From Candidatus Binatia bacterium (lineage in GTDB: Bacteria > Desulfobacterota > Binatia > UBA12015), in contig JAQWJE010000008.1 in the NCBI GenBank assembly GCA_029248525.1, positions 248,001 to 312,000 on the forward strand: a stretch of 64,000 nt of DNA. Reading direction: 5' to 3'. The first letter of the stretch is position 1, and every line of letters begins with the position of its first letter. Under the pieces are notes generated by a model. The model was not told the DNA's origin. It ran no database searches and saw nothing but the letters and a program-made list of their open reading frames with translations. A program made the position numbers and the translations under genes. Positions 8,648-18,354 of this stretch are shown in pieces.

Positions 8648-10938
8648 CAGGAGGGCGAGCGTCCGGCACTGGTGGCGCCAACGGGAGCGGTGCCCGGAAC
8701 GGCGGGGAGAAGAATGCCCCCGGACCGGGCTTTCGTCGCTCGCGGTCGTGCCCGAGGCAGAAGGCGTCCGGAGGTTCCTCGGACGTTGGCGCCGCCTTTC
8801 ATGGAGCGGTGAAAGCGCGACCGCTGTTCGTCACTGACCAGCATCATATCTCCTGCGTCGCTGACGATCTGTGGGGTCAGCAGGATGATCAGGTTGACCT
8901 TTTCCTTGCGCTTGGACTGGCTTTTGAAGAGCCAGCCCAGCACGGGGATATCCATCAGGAAGGGAACGCCGGTTTCGGTGGTCGAGACTCGATCGGATAT
9001 CAATCCACCGATAGCCACCGTCTCTCCATGGTCCACAACCACGGTCGTGGTTGCAGATCGCACAGTGGTGGTCGGGCCGAGTTGGAGCGTTTGCGTTTCG
9101 CTGGTGTCGACGAGATCGGAGACCTCCTGGAAGACCGAAAGGCGGACCGAGTCGCCTTCGGTAATCTGTGGGGTGATGCGGAGCGTGATGCCGACATCCC
9201 GGCGATCGACCTGCGAGAAGGTGTTCGAGAGATTCGTCTCGTTGGTCGAGCGGCTGGTCACGAAGGGTACATTTTTGCCGACCACAATTTCAGCCTCTTC
9301 ATTATCGGTGGTCAGAATATTGGGTGCCGAGAGAACGTTGACGTCGCTGTCTCCCTGAAGGGCCGTGACCAGCGCCACACCGGCCGGGATGGACGTGCCA
9401 TCGGCCAGGAGGAGACTCTGCTGGCTGACCAGCGCACCAAGCGCTCCCGTGATGGCATTCAATCCGCTGACGTCACCTGTTGCGAGGGCCTGATTCACGG
9501 CCCCCAGGTTTTTATAGTTGGTCCGGCCGAGAAGAACTCCCTTGTCGCCGAGGACCTCGGCTCCGCCCTGAAGTTCGATCCCGAGCTCTTGTCCGCGCTG
9601 CAGTGTCACCTCGAAAAGGATGGCCTCAACCAGAACCTGTTTCCGCGGAATGTCGAGTTGTTCAATGACCGAGGCGAGTGTCTCGTAGTCCTGCGGCAGG
9701 GCGCTGATCACCAATGCGTTGGTTGCCGGATCCGCGGTGATGCGAATATTTCCCTCGAATTCGAATCCGCCTTCCGTGCTGCCCGCGCCGGCAACCGCTG
9801 AATTACCGCGGCCGCTGCTGGCTGTGGGTGCACGGCGCCCGCCCAGCCCGCCAAGGCTGCCCGCGGACGGATTGGAAATGACGCTGCGTCCGAGGGAATT
9901 TTGGCTATTGCCGCCGCGTCCGAAGCGGCCGCCTCCCTCGGTCATCGAGCGTCCCGGCATTCGGGTGCGTTGCGGTGAGGAACTCGAAATTCCGATCAGA
10001 TCCGCGAGGACCTGGACCAACTCGACCGAGTCGCCGTGTTTGAGGAAGAATACCTGGATCCGTCCCGTGTCTCGGGGCAACTCGATATCGATTTTTTGCA
10101 GGAGAGTCCGGACATGACGAATCTCGAAGGGGTTCCCGATCACCAGGATCGAATTGGACCGTATCTCGGGAATAATCTGCAGGCGTGCCGTGCCGACATT
10201 TTTCGAGGTGGCGCGATTCTTCGCGGTCGCCGTTTTCACCTTGGTGGAGCCCTGCGGGTCGGTGTCGACGGCCTCGAGGAGGATCTTGGTGATATCCGTG
10301 GCATAGGCGTGCTCGAGGGGAATGACTTCGACCGTGCGCTCCTGACCGGCGACGTCCAGATCTTCGAGGATCAGAAAGAGCCGCTCGATGTTCGCCGCCG
10401 AGTCCACAACGACCAGCGAGTTGGTCGGTGCGTAGGCGCTGATCAGTCCGTCCTTCGAGACCAGCGGTGCCAGAAGGCGGGAGGCTGCTTCGGAATCCAG
10501 ATGTTCGAGAGGGAGAATCTGGGTCACGATCCGATCGGAAGGAACTTCGCCCCGTCGCTCGAGCGGCAAGCCGGATTGTCGAGCGTTCTTGATCTGTATG
10601 ATCTTGGTGACCGGGCCGGTGTCGACCACCGTGAATCCCTTGACCTGGAGGCCGGACTGGAACATGCGGTAGGCTTCGGCGACGGTAATCTCGGAGGGGG
10701 CAATCAGCGAGAGCCTTCCCTTGATCTTTTCGTCGAGAACGAAGTTGCGACCCGTGATCTCGCTGATGAACTTCACCAGCGTCGGGATCTCCACATTCTG
10801 GAAATCCATGCGGACGAGGTCATCGGGGCCGAGGGGAATCGGCGCACCATCGGCTTCAGTCTCCTGCGCCGGGGCAAGGGAGGGAACGCCCGCAAGACCG
10901 AGGGTCAGTGCGGTTATCAGAAGGAAAATAATTCTCAT
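8647..10938 (-). CDS. gspD: Type II secretion secretin GspD
   Basis: This 763-residue outer-membrane secretin forms the exit channel. It has a signal peptide (MRIIFLLITALTLGLAGVPS), an N0 domain (VRMDFQNVEIPTLVKFISEI), N1 and N2 repeats, an N3 domain and the secretin core with VPFLMDIPVLGWLF near residue 665. A Gly/Ser/Arg/Asn-rich insert of about 80 residues (from about 325 to 405) interrupts N3, between PQRTRMPGRS and EFEGNIRITAD. A tail of about 60 residues rich in Arg, Pro and Ala follows the core and could be the pilotin-binding S-domain. It overlaps gspC by 4 bases and gspE by 1. Secreted substrates are not identifiable. Confidence 0.95.
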   Translation of the reverse strand: MRIIFLLITALTLGLAGVPSLAPAQETEADGAPIPLGPDDLVRMDFQNVEIPTLVKFISEITGRNFVLDEKIKGRLSLIAPSEITVAEAYRMFQSGLQVKGFTVVDTGPVTKIIQIKNARQSGLPLERRGEVPSDRIVTQILPLEHLDSEAASRLLAPLVSKDGLISAYAPTNSLVVVDSAANIERLFLILEDLDVAGQERTVEVIPLEHAYATDITKILLEAVDTDPQGSTKVKTATAKNRATSKNVGTARLQIIPEIRSNSILVIGNPFEIRHVRTLLQKIDIELPRDTGRIQVFFLKHGDSVELVQVLADLIGISSSSPQRTRMPGRSMTEGGGRFGRGGNSQNSLGRSVISNPSAGSLGGLGGRRAPTASSGRGNSAVAGAGSTEGGFEFEGNIRITADPATNALVISALPQDYETLASVIEQLDIPRKQVLVEAILFEVTLQRGQELGIELQGGAEVLGDKGVLLGRTNYKNLGAVNQALATGDVSGLNAITGALGALVSQQSLLLADGTSIPAGVALVTALQGDSDVNVLSAPNILTTDNEEAEIVVGKNVPFVTSRSTNETNLSNTFSQVDRRDVGITLRITPQITEGDSVRLSVFQEVSDLVDTSETQTLQLGPTTTVRSATTTVVVDHGETVAIGGLISDRVSTTETGVPFLMDIPVLGWLFKSQSKRKEKVNLIILLTPQIVSDAGDMMLVSDEQRSRFHRSMKGGANVRGTSGRLLPRARPRATKARSGGILLPAVPGTAPVGATSAGRSPS

Positions 10939-11795
10939 CGGATCTCGTAGGTCAGGGTGCGAGGTTCCTTGCCGCGCAGCACGTCGATGGTGAGGCGGTT
11001 CTCGCCCTTCAAATCTTCCAACAGGCCCATGGCACGGGCGGGGTCATTCAGGTCCATTCCATTGACGCGCTGGACCACATCATTGTTTTTGAGTCCGAGT
11101 TTCTGAAAGAGGCTGTTGCGTCGAATCGCGAAGATTCGGAATCCGTTGGCGGCACCGTCCTTCATATTGGGGACAGCGCGCATTTGGGTGAAGAGCGTTC
11201 CCAGATTCTCCAACTGGTGTTCGACTTCGGTCTGAGCGACCATCCAGCGGTCATCGCCCAACTCCTGAATATTGCTGTTTTTCGAAGTTTTCTTGGTCGT
11301 CTTTTTGGCAGATTCCACAGCGACATCGGGCGGCACCACGAGGAGTTCCTCAACGCCGCCCCGGCGCAACACAGCTCGCCGCCAGCCAATCCGGGCGAGT
11401 TCCGCCCCGTTGAGTTCCTCGCCGATCCCGACAACGACTTGCTCCTTGCCGGATTTATCCTCGACGATCGCAAAACCGGCGCGACCGCTCCCGCCTGTCC
11501 CGAGCAAGCGCATATCGGTGGGGCCCGCTGGAATTCCCCCGCCAAAGTTGGCGACGTCGGGTTCGTCCGACGGTGCCGCAAAAAGGTCTCGTTTGGTCAT
11601 CACGAGATAATCCGAAACGGGACGCACTTTCGCGGAATCCTTGGGCTGAGTGACGCCGACCGAGGCGTCACTCGAAGACCGTTGAAGCCTGCTTTGAACA
11701 ATGCCGGAGATGCCGCTCGCGAGATACCAGGCGGCAATCCCCAGCAGGGCCAGTTGGCAGACGACCCAGTAGGGGCGGCTGATGCGTGTAATCAC
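10935..11795 (-). CDS. gspC: Type II secretion protein GspC (PDZ type)
   Basis: This 286-residue inner-membrane protein links the platform to the secretin. It has one N-terminal transmembrane helix (WVVCQLALLGIAAWYLASGI), then a periplasmic HR domain (RDLFAAP..., LRLLGTG-like strand near residue 95), a low-complexity Lys linker (KKTTKKTSKNS) and a C-terminal PDZ domain (LGLKNNDVVQRVNGMDLNDP). The start is a GTG at 11793-11795 with only a weak ribosome binding site. It opens the gspC-D-E operon and is divergent from lysS. Confidence 0.85.
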   Translation of the reverse strand: MITRISRPYWVVCQLALLGIAAWYLASGISGIVQSRLQRSSSDASVGVTQPKDSAKVRPVSDYLVMTKRDLFAAPSDEPDVANFGGGIPAGPTDMRLLGTGGSGRAGFAIVEDKSGKEQVVVGIGEELNGAELARIGWRRAVLRRGGVEELLVVPPDVAVESAKKTTKKTSKNSNIQELGDDRWMVAQTEVEHQLENLGTLFTQMRAVPNMKDGAANGFRIFAIRRNSLFQKLGLKNNDVVQRVNGMDLNDPARAMGLLEDLKGENRLTIDVLRGKEPRTLTYEIR

Positions 11796-11976
11796 TCATT
11801 AAATTGCCTATGCGAAGGTGCACTGACGTGCAAGGAAGCGCGCAGGGATCTCGGAAAATCGTTAATATTTCCGGGTTCATTTTCCCTACGGGTGGCAAGC
11901 GGGAGCGACGCCAGATAGGGAACGCTACTGAATAGTGCTGTCCGGAGGGGGCAGCCCACCTGAGGGGCGAGGGACC
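11796..11976. promoter_or_regulatory. Divergent control region between gspC and lysS
   Basis: This 181-base gap must hold the promoters of both the gsp operon and the lysS-led operon. An AT-rich stretch near 11858-11885 stands out against the GC-rich background. I could not assign confident -10/-35 pairs or an operator. An in-frame GTG at 11935 could extend lysS into this gap by 14 codons. Confidence 0.4.
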
Positions 11977-13458
11977 GTGAGCGAAGATGATTTGACCCAG
12001 GCGCGGCGCGCCAAGCTGGAAACCCTGCGGGCTGCAGGGAATCCCTACCCGAACGATTTCTCTCCCGAACATCGGGCGGGCACTTTGCAGGCCGAGGCTG
12101 AAGAGCTCTCGGCGGACGCGCTGGCCGAAGCGGCTCGAACCGTCGTTGTCGCGGGGCGGGTGATGGCCAAACGCAGCTTCGGGAAAGCTTTGTTCCTTGT
12201 TCTCGAAGATGATTCGGGTCGTATTCAGATCTACCTCCGCAAAAATGATCTCCCCGAAGAAGTATTTGCGCAGGCCAAACAGACCGATGTGGGAGACCGA
12301 ATCGGGGTCGTGGGACGTCTGATGCGCACCCGAACGGGAGAGTTGACGGTCGCCGCAGCGGAGCTTGCGCTGATTGCCAAATGTCTCCATCCTCTGCCCG
12401 AGAAATGGCATGGCTTGACGGATGTCGAGGTTCGTTATCGTCAGCGTTATCTCGATCTGGTGGCGACCCCGGGCGGCCGTGATGTTTTCCGAAAACGGGC
12501 CCGCATTCTCACCGGCATCCGCGATTTTCTGACCGAGCGGGATTATATCGAAGTCGAAACCCCGATTCTGCAGAGCATCGCCGGCGGAGCTGCGGCGCGC
12601 CCCTTCCTGACCCATCACAACACTCTGGACATGCCGCTGCAGTTGCGGATTGCTCCGGAACTCTTTCTCAAAAGGCTTCTGGTCGGAGGGTTCGAGCGAG
12701 TTTTCGAGATCGGGCGAAACTTTCGCAACGAAGGAATTTCCGCGCAGCATAATCCCGAGTTCACCATGCTCGAATTTTACCAGGCCTACGGAACCTGCGC
12801 GGACCTCTTGCCGATGGTGGAAACCCTCGTGGCGGGACTCGCGGAGGCCGTCGCCGGGGGTACGAAGATCGCCTATGGTGACGATGAGATCGATTTGACG
12901 CCACCTTGGACAAGGCTGGACCTGCTCGATGCGACCGCCGAGAAGGCGGCTTGCGATGCTGGCGATTTGCGCGATCCCGCGAAGGCAAAGGCGATCGCGG
13001 AGCGGCACGGGGTGCATCCCCCTCCGGGTGCAGGTGCTGGTGGGATTGCGACGGCCTTGTTCGAGGAATTGGTCGAGCCAGAGTTGCTCCAGCCAACGTT
13101 TGTGACCGGTTTCCCTGCCGAGGTGTCGCCGCTGGCGCGCCCCAATGATGACGACCCCTTTGTGGTCGACCGATTCGAGCTCTACGTGACGCGGCGAGAG
13201 ATGGCGAACGGCTTTTCGGAGCTGAACGACCCGGATTTGCAGCGCGAACGCTTCGAGGCGCAACTTGCCAATCGCGCGTCAGGCGACGACGAGGCGCACC
13301 CGATGGATGCCGACTATGTGCATGCTCTCGAATACGCGATGCCACATGCGGCCGGCTGCGGCATCGGTCTGGACCGATTGGTCATGCTTCTATGTGATCT
13401 CCCATCGATTCGAGATGCGATTCTCTTCCCGCTGTTGCGCAAGTCGGTGGAAGAGTAG
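11977..13458 (+). CDS. lysS: Lysyl-tRNA synthetase, class II
   Basis: The 493-residue enzyme charges tRNA-Lys. It has an N-terminal OB anticodon-binding domain (VVVAGRVMAKRSFGK near 57) and class II core motifs: motif 1 near YIEVETPILQ, motif 2 FRNEGISAQHNPEFTMLEF and motif 3 GCGIGLDRLVMLL. Two GTG starts fit the frame (11935 and 11977). The later one gives the usual MSxxxLxxxRRxKLExLRxxG beginning and is preferred. It leads the long outer-membrane operon, with lolC starting 9 bases after its stop, an order shared with several proteobacteria. Confidence 0.95.
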   Translation: MSEDDLTQARRAKLETLRAAGNPYPNDFSPEHRAGTLQAEAEELSADALAEAARTVVVAGRVMAKRSFGKALFLVLEDDSGRIQIYLRKNDLPEEVFAQAKQTDVGDRIGVVGRLMRTRTGELTVAAAELALIAKCLHPLPEKWHGLTDVEVRYRQRYLDLVATPGGRDVFRKRARILTGIRDFLTERDYIEVETPILQSIAGGAAARPFLTHHNTLDMPLQLRIAPELFLKRLLVGGFERVFEIGRNFRNEGISAQHNPEFTMLEFYQAYGTCADLLPMVETLVAGLAEAVAGGTKIAYGDDEIDLTPPWTRLDLLDATAEKAACDAGDLRDPAKAKAIAERHGVHPPPGAGAGGIATALFEELVEPELLQPTFVTGFPAEVSPLARPNDDDPFVVDRFELYVTRREMANGFSELNDPDLQRERFEAQLANRASGDDEAHPMDADYVHALEYAMPHAAGCGIGLDRLVMLLCDLPSIRDAILFPLLRKSVEE

Positions 13459-13467
13459 GTCTGCGGA

Positions 13468-14745
13468 GTGGGGAAGAGCTTTGTCTCCTGGCCGGTCCGA
13501 ATCGGCTGGCGTTTTTTGCGGGCCCGCAGGCGCGAGAGGTTTGTCTCCTTCATCTCGTTGATCGCCGGCGGCGGGGTCGCGATCGGTGTCATGACGATCT
13601 GCATTGTTCAGGCGGTCATGACGGGGTTCGAGGAGGATCTGCGTGCTCGGATTCTCGGATTCAATCCGCAGATCGTTCTGATGAGTCACGCGGGACTCGT
13701 GCGCGATCCGGATGGCCTCGAGTCGGTGGTGGAGGCGGTTCCGGGAGTCGCTGCCGCTTCTCCTTTCGTCTACGGCCAGGTGATGTTGGCCTCCGAGACC
13801 GGCGTGATGGGAGGTATCGTTCGAGGCGTTGTGCCGACCAAGATCGATGATGTTGTCGAGATCCGCCGGCATATTACTCAAGGCGATGCGGATCAGCTCG
13901 GCCAGCCCATGGCTGTGGAGGTGTTGCTCGATGACCGGGTCGAGACTCTCGAGGTCCCGCAGATCATGCTCGGGTTTGAACTGGCAGCCTCTCTGGGCGT
14001 ACGCGTCGGGGACTGGATCAATCTGATGTCGCCGGCGGCGACACCGACAGCGCTGGGCGCGATTCCGCGGATCAAACGCTACGCGGTCGGGAGTATCTTC
14101 GATTCGGGTATGTACGACTACGATGCCACCGTGATCTTTCTCGCGCTGCCGGATGCGCAGGCTTTTCTGAAGATGGGGGATACGGTCACCGGGCTCGAGG
14201 TCCGGGTATCGGACCTCGATCTGACCCGCGAGACGGCCCGCGCCATCGAGGCCGAGGCGGGGTTTCCGATTTATGCGCGTGATTGGCTGGAGGTGAACCG
14301 CAATCTGTTCGTCGCCTTCGAGCTGGAAAAGCTGGTCCAATTCATCGTCTTGCTGCTCATCGTGACGGTCGCTGCGTTCAATATTGCGGCCACCTTGATC
14401 ATGGTCGTCATGGAAAAACGCAAAGATATTGCAGTCTTGAAGGCCATGGGTGCGACCAATCGGGCTATCGCGACCATTTTTGTCTTCAAGGGGGCGATGA
14501 TCGGGATTACCGGGACCCTTGCGGGGGTTCTCGGCGGCCTCGCGGGCTCGCTGCTTCTGGAGCGCTATCAATTCATCGATCTGCCGAAGGACGTTTTTTA
14601 CGTCTCCACGGTGCCGATCCATCTGGAATTGGGGAATTTTCTGGCTGTGGCCGGGGCCAGCATTCTGATTTGCGTCCTCGCGACTTTGTATCCAGCCTGG
14701 CAGGCCGCTCGCCTCGCTCCGGTGGAAGTGATTCGTTACGAGTAG
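13468..14745 (+). CDS. lolC: Lipoprotein-releasing ABC permease LolC/LolE
   Basis: This 425-residue permease releases outer-membrane lipoproteins from the inner membrane for LolA. It has one N-terminal helix (FVSFISLIAGGGVAIGVMTI), a large periplasmic domain (about 45-270) and three C-terminal helices with the conserved cytoplasmic coupling region MVVMEKRKDIAVLKAMG, the MacB/FtsX-like signature. It ends in the common APVEVIRYE. The start is a GTG. A single permease gene next to lolD suggests a homodimeric (LolF-like) transporter rather than LolC plus LolE; a second permease could be elsewhere. Confidence 0.93.
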   Translation: MGKSFVSWPVRIGWRFLRARRRERFVSFISLIAGGGVAIGVMTICIVQAVMTGFEEDLRARILGFNPQIVLMSHAGLVRDPDGLESVVEAVPGVAAASPFVYGQVMLASETGVMGGIVRGVVPTKIDDVVEIRRHITQGDADQLGQPMAVEVLLDDRVETLEVPQIMLGFELAASLGVRVGDWINLMSPAATPTALGAIPRIKRYAVGSIFDSGMYDYDATVIFLALPDAQAFLKMGDTVTGLEVRVSDLDLTRETARAIEAEAGFPIYARDWLEVNRNLFVAFELEKLVQFIVLLLIVTVAAFNIAATLIMVVMEKRKDIAVLKAMGATNRAIATIFVFKGAMIGITGTLAGVLGGLAGSLLLERYQFIDLPKDVFYVSTVPIHLELGNFLAVAGASILICVLATLYPAWQAARLAPVEVIRYE

Positions 14746-14763
14746 GAGTGGGTGAGTAGCGGG

Positions 14764-15435
14764 ATGCAAATCGAAGCAATTGGACTGCACAAGGAGTACC
14801 GGGACGGCGCTCGCCGGGTGTCGGTCCTCGCTGATGTCGATCTGTGCGTGGAACCCGGGGAACGCCTGGGCATTATCGGCGAGTCGGGGATCGGAAAAAG
14901 CACACTCCTGCATCTTCTCGGAGGGTTGGACCGCCCGTCCGGTGGCACAGTTCGGATCGGCGATACCGACCTTAATAAGTGTGATGATCGGGAGCTGGCT
15001 CATCTGCGCAATCACAGGATCGGCTTTGTGTTCCAGTTCCATCACCTTCTGGGCGATTTCACCGCGCAGGAAAATGTCATGATGCCATCGCTGATTGCGG
15101 GGGCTTCCCCCGAAGAGGCCGCCCGGCGCAGCCGTGAATTGCTGGCCCGCGTCGGTCTGGAAGACCGTCTGTCACATCGCCCGGGTGAGCTCAGCGGCGG
15201 AGAACAGCAGCGGGTCGCTGTCGCCCGGGCGATTGTTCGATCGCCAGCACTCGTTCTCGCCGACGAACCGACCGGGAACCTCGACCCCCAAACCGCCGCC
15301 GAGGTGGAAGATCTCCTGCGAGAGCTGAACCGGGAACAGGGTCTGACCCTTGTGGTCGTGACACATAGCGAGCGTCTGGCGCGAGAAATGGATCGCTGTC
15401 TGCGGTTGCGCGGCGGAAAGCTGGAAGCGGCATGA
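14764..15435 (+). CDS. lolD: Lipoprotein-releasing ABC ATPase LolD
   Basis: A 223-residue ABC ATPase. It has Walker A GESGIGKST, Q-loop FVFQFHHLLGDFTAQENVMM, signature LSGGEQQR, Walker B ALVLADEPTGNLD and the switch His (VTHS). Together these are typical of the LolD/MacB group. A GTG at 14752 is the alternative start; GGTGAG seven bases before the ATG at 14764 favours the ATG. The stop overlaps the bamA start by 4 bases (ATGA), coupling lipoprotein export to outer-membrane assembly genes. Confidence 0.93.
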   Translation: MQIEAIGLHKEYRDGARRVSVLADVDLCVEPGERLGIIGESGIGKSTLLHLLGGLDRPSGGTVRIGDTDLNKCDDRELAHLRNHRIGFVFQFHHLLGDFTAQENVMMPSLIAGASPEEAARRSRELLARVGLEDRLSHRPGELSGGEQQRVAVARAIVRSPALVLADEPTGNLDPQTAAEVEDLLRELNREQGLTLVVVTHSERLAREMDRCLRLRGGKLEAA

Positions 15436-17804
15436 GAATGAAGCAGTTTTTGCGCAGCATGATGCTCCTGGCGCTCGTCCTCGGCTTGGGCCTTGGGGGG
15501 CCGACAACGCTGATCGCCGCGGATCCGACGATCAGCGCGATTCGGATTCGCGGCAACGATCGCGTGGACGAACAGGCCATTCTGATTCATATGAAGATGG
15601 AGGCCGGCGACGTCTATACGCCGAAGGGGGCTGACGAAGATCTCCGAGCAGTCTGGGACCTGGGCTTCTTCAACGACGTCCAGATTCATATCGACCCCAC
15701 GCCGAACAAGCGTGGCCAGATTATCCTCACGCTGGAAGTAGTCGAACGACCGCTGATCGACGGGGTTTCGATCGAGGGCGATCACGACGTGGATGCAACC
15801 AAACTCGATCAGGCCCTCGGCGTTCGGGCACGAACGATTTACGACCCCGAAAAGGTGCGCAAGGGGATTGTCCGGGCGGACAAGCTGTTTGAAGAGGACG
15901 GCTATCTCGACGCTTCGATCAAGGCCCGATTGGACCCCGGCGAACAAAAGGGTGAAATCGAACTCGTCTACGTCATCGATCAGGGTCAGCCCGTCCGAGT
16001 TTCGGATATTCGATTCGAAGGCAATGAGGAATTCAGCAGTCGTGAGCTTCGGGGCGTCATGGAAACCAAGGAGGCCTGGTTCCTCTCCTGGCTTCTTGAT
16101 TCGGGCATGCTCAAGAATGAAATTCTCGACACGGATATGGAGCGTCTGAAGGCGTTCTATTACGACAGCGGATACGTCAATGTGCGAATCGATACCCCCG
16201 AGGTCGAGCGCAAGGATGATGGAATCGAAGTTCTGATTCGGATTTCCGAAGGCGAGCAATTCGAGTTCGGAGAGATCCGCTTCGTTGGCGATACCAGCAC
16301 CGAGCATCCGATGGAGGAGGCCGAGCTCTTCAAGGAGGTCGAGAGTCAGTCGGGCAAGACCTTTCGGGCAAGTTTCCTGCGCAAGGATGTCGAGTCCCTG
16401 ACCGATTTCTTTGGTGACCAAGGGTACGCTTTTGCCAACGTGGAACCCGAGACGACCGTCCGCCCGGACGAACGGAAGGTGGACGTACGTTTCCGCGTCG
16501 ATCGCGGACGACCGGTGAAGATCGCACGCATCGACGTGACCGGTAACAGCAAAACACGGGACAAGGTCATTCGGCGGGAGCTCAAGGTCGGCGAGCAGGA
16601 GACCTTCTCGGCAACCAAGTTGAAAAAAAGTCAGGACGCGCTCAACCGGACCGGGTTCTTCCAGAACGTCAATGTGACGACACGGAAGTCCGACAGCGAC
16701 GACGCAATCAACCTTCTCGTGGACGTGAAAGAGGGCTCGACGGGAACCTTCAGTGCGGGCGCCGGGTTCAGTTCGGATGATCGGTTCTTGTTCAACGTTC
16801 GAGTTTCGGAGAACAACCTTTTCGGACGTGGTCTCCGCGTGGTGCTCAACGTCGATGTGGGCTCGATTCGGCGCAATATCTACGTTTCGGCAACCGACCC
16901 ATATTTTCTCGACACAAAGTTCCTGACCACCGCGACGGTGTTCGACTACCGACTGGAATTCCCGGACTTCTCACGTGAGGCTCTCGGGTTCTCGGTTCGG
17001 GCGCTCTATCCAATCGAGGCGCTCGGGATTACCCATATCGGGCCGATCTCCTTCGAAGACAGTCGCATCGGCTTCGAGTATCGATTGGAACAGGCCCGCA
17101 TTTCGAATATTTCCCTTTTTGCGCCGCCGGATGTCTACGCATCGGGTGGTCGAGAGGTGATCAGCGCACTGGCACCTTCGTTCCTCCGCAACACTCTCAA
17201 CCACGCGTTTGATCCGACCGAGGGCTCTTATCAGGACGTTTCTCTCGAATTTGCCGGCATTGGCGGGGATACGACGTACTTTCGAGCCGAAGCGCGAGCA
17301 CGCTGGTTTATCCCGATTCTGGAAGTGGGTTCACTTGGCCCGCTCGTCTTCTCGTCCGGCGGCCGGATTGGCTGGGGCATTGGCGAGGCGGGCGTCTCGG
17401 GGCGTGAGATCCCTCTGATCGAGCGATATTTCCCGGGTGGGATCAACAGTGTACGTGGCTACCAGGTCCGTACACTCGGTCCGCGTGAGGAAGTCTTTGG
17501 TCCGCAGGGCCAATCTCTCGGCTACGAGCCCGTTGGCGGAACCAACCAGCTGATCGTCCAAAGCGAATTCATTATCCCCCTGGTGCCGCAGTTAGGCCTG
17601 CGCGGAGTGGTCTTTTTTGACATGGGCAACGCCTGGCTGCAAAAAGATGGGATTGATTTTGGGGATTTACGTTACTCCGTTGGAGGCGGGGTCCGTTGGC
17701 TCTCGCCTTTCGGACCGTTAAGGATTGAATTCGGCGTTCCGTTGAACCTCGGCGAGTTCGAGCAGAAAGAGGGGATTCTCTTCTCTTTCGGAGCACCTTT
17801 ATAA
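15432..17804 (+). CDS. bamA: Outer-membrane assembly factor BamA
   Basis: This 790-residue protein has a signal peptide (MRMKQFLRSMMLLALVLGLG), five POTRA domains (about 30-430, starting ISAIRIRGNDRVDEQAIL) and a C-terminal beta-barrel. The signature RYFPGGINSVRGY near residue 666 is the VRGY-type barrel lid motif of BamA, and the last residues FGAPL form the final strand. It is the central insertase for outer-membrane proteins. Upstream lolCD and downstream skp are its usual neighbours. Confidence 0.97.
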   Translation: MRMKQFLRSMMLLALVLGLGLGGPTTLIAADPTISAIRIRGNDRVDEQAILIHMKMEAGDVYTPKGADEDLRAVWDLGFFNDVQIHIDPTPNKRGQIILTLEVVERPLIDGVSIEGDHDVDATKLDQALGVRARTIYDPEKVRKGIVRADKLFEEDGYLDASIKARLDPGEQKGEIELVYVIDQGQPVRVSDIRFEGNEEFSSRELRGVMETKEAWFLSWLLDSGMLKNEILDTDMERLKAFYYDSGYVNVRIDTPEVERKDDGIEVLIRISEGEQFEFGEIRFVGDTSTEHPMEEAELFKEVESQSGKTFRASFLRKDVESLTDFFGDQGYAFANVEPETTVRPDERKVDVRFRVDRGRPVKIARIDVTGNSKTRDKVIRRELKVGEQETFSATKLKKSQDALNRTGFFQNVNVTTRKSDSDDAINLLVDVKEGSTGTFSAGAGFSSDDRFLFNVRVSENNLFGRGLRVVLNVDVGSIRRNIYVSATDPYFLDTKFLTTATVFDYRLEFPDFSREALGFSVRALYPIEALGITHIGPISFEDSRIGFEYRLEQARISNISLFAPPDVYASGGREVISALAPSFLRNTLNHAFDPTEGSYQDVSLEFAGIGGDTTYFRAEARARWFIPILEVGSLGPLVFSSGGRIGWGIGEAGVSGREIPLIERYFPGGINSVRGYQVRTLGPREEVFGPQGQSLGYEPVGGTNQLIVQSEFIIPLVPQLGLRGVVFFDMGNAWLQKDGIDFGDLRYSVGGGVRWLSPFGPLRIEFGVPLNLGEFEQKEGILFSFGAPL

Positions 17805-17824
17805 CTTGGAAGGATACGATCTAG

Positions 17825-18340
17825 ATGAAACTTACGCAGATGATTTTCGCTCTTCTCCTCGGTTTTTTCCTGGCAAACCCGGGAACAGCATCGGCCGAAG
17901 GGAAAATTGCTTTCGTGAACTTGCAGCGTGCCGTTGAGGAGTCTGCGGCGGGGAAAGCGGCCCTCGCGGAGTTCCAGACCTACGTGGCGAACAAGCGCAC
18001 GGAGATCGAGGCGGACCAGAAATCCCTCACCACGCTTCAGGAAGACATTGAGCGCAAGGCTGTCGTGATGAATGAGGACGAGAAGCGCAAGCTCGTTCGT
18101 GAGTTCGAAGACAAGCAGATTGACTTCCGACGCAAGGTGGAAGAGGCGCAGGTTGATCTCCAGGCACGCCAGCAGTCCGTCTACAACGAACTTGGCGGCA
18201 AGGTGAAGCAGGAGGTGCTGAAGCTCGGCACCAGTGGCGGCTATACCGCAATTCTTGATTCGGGAGCAGCGCTCTATTCGGATTCGGCTTCGGATGTGAC
18301 GGATCAGATCATCAAGGCGTTCGACGCCAATAATGGATAA
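17825..18340 (+). CDS. skp: Periplasmic chaperone Skp/OmpH
   Basis: A 171-residue protein with a signal peptide (MKLTQMIFALLLGFFLANPG, then TASA) followed by the OmpH domain: IAFVNLQRAVEESAAGKAAL, a long coiled coil rich in Lys and Glu, and a C-terminal GGYTAILDSGAALYSD strand. It holds unfolded outer-membrane proteins on their way to BamA. A GGAAGGA site precedes the ATG. Its neighbours (bamA upstream, fabZ/lpxA downstream) are the classical order, except that lpxD is missing. Confidence 0.95.
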   Translation: MKLTQMIFALLLGFFLANPGTASAEGKIAFVNLQRAVEESAAGKAALAEFQTYVANKRTEIEADQKSLTTLQEDIERKAVVMNEDEKRKLVREFEDKQIDFRRKVEEAQVDLQARQQSVYNELGGKVKQEVLKLGTSGGYTAILDSGAALYSDSASDVTDQIIKAFDANNG

Positions 18341-18354
18341 GTGAGGGCAGGCCC

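Noticed and set aside
11668-13263. 531-codon minus-strand frame opposite lysS
   Set aside because: It overlaps a certain gene throughout and shows no family motif.
13390-15045. 551-codon minus-strand frame opposite lolC and lolD
   Set aside because: It is a GC shadow of two well-supported genes; Asp/His-rich without motifs.
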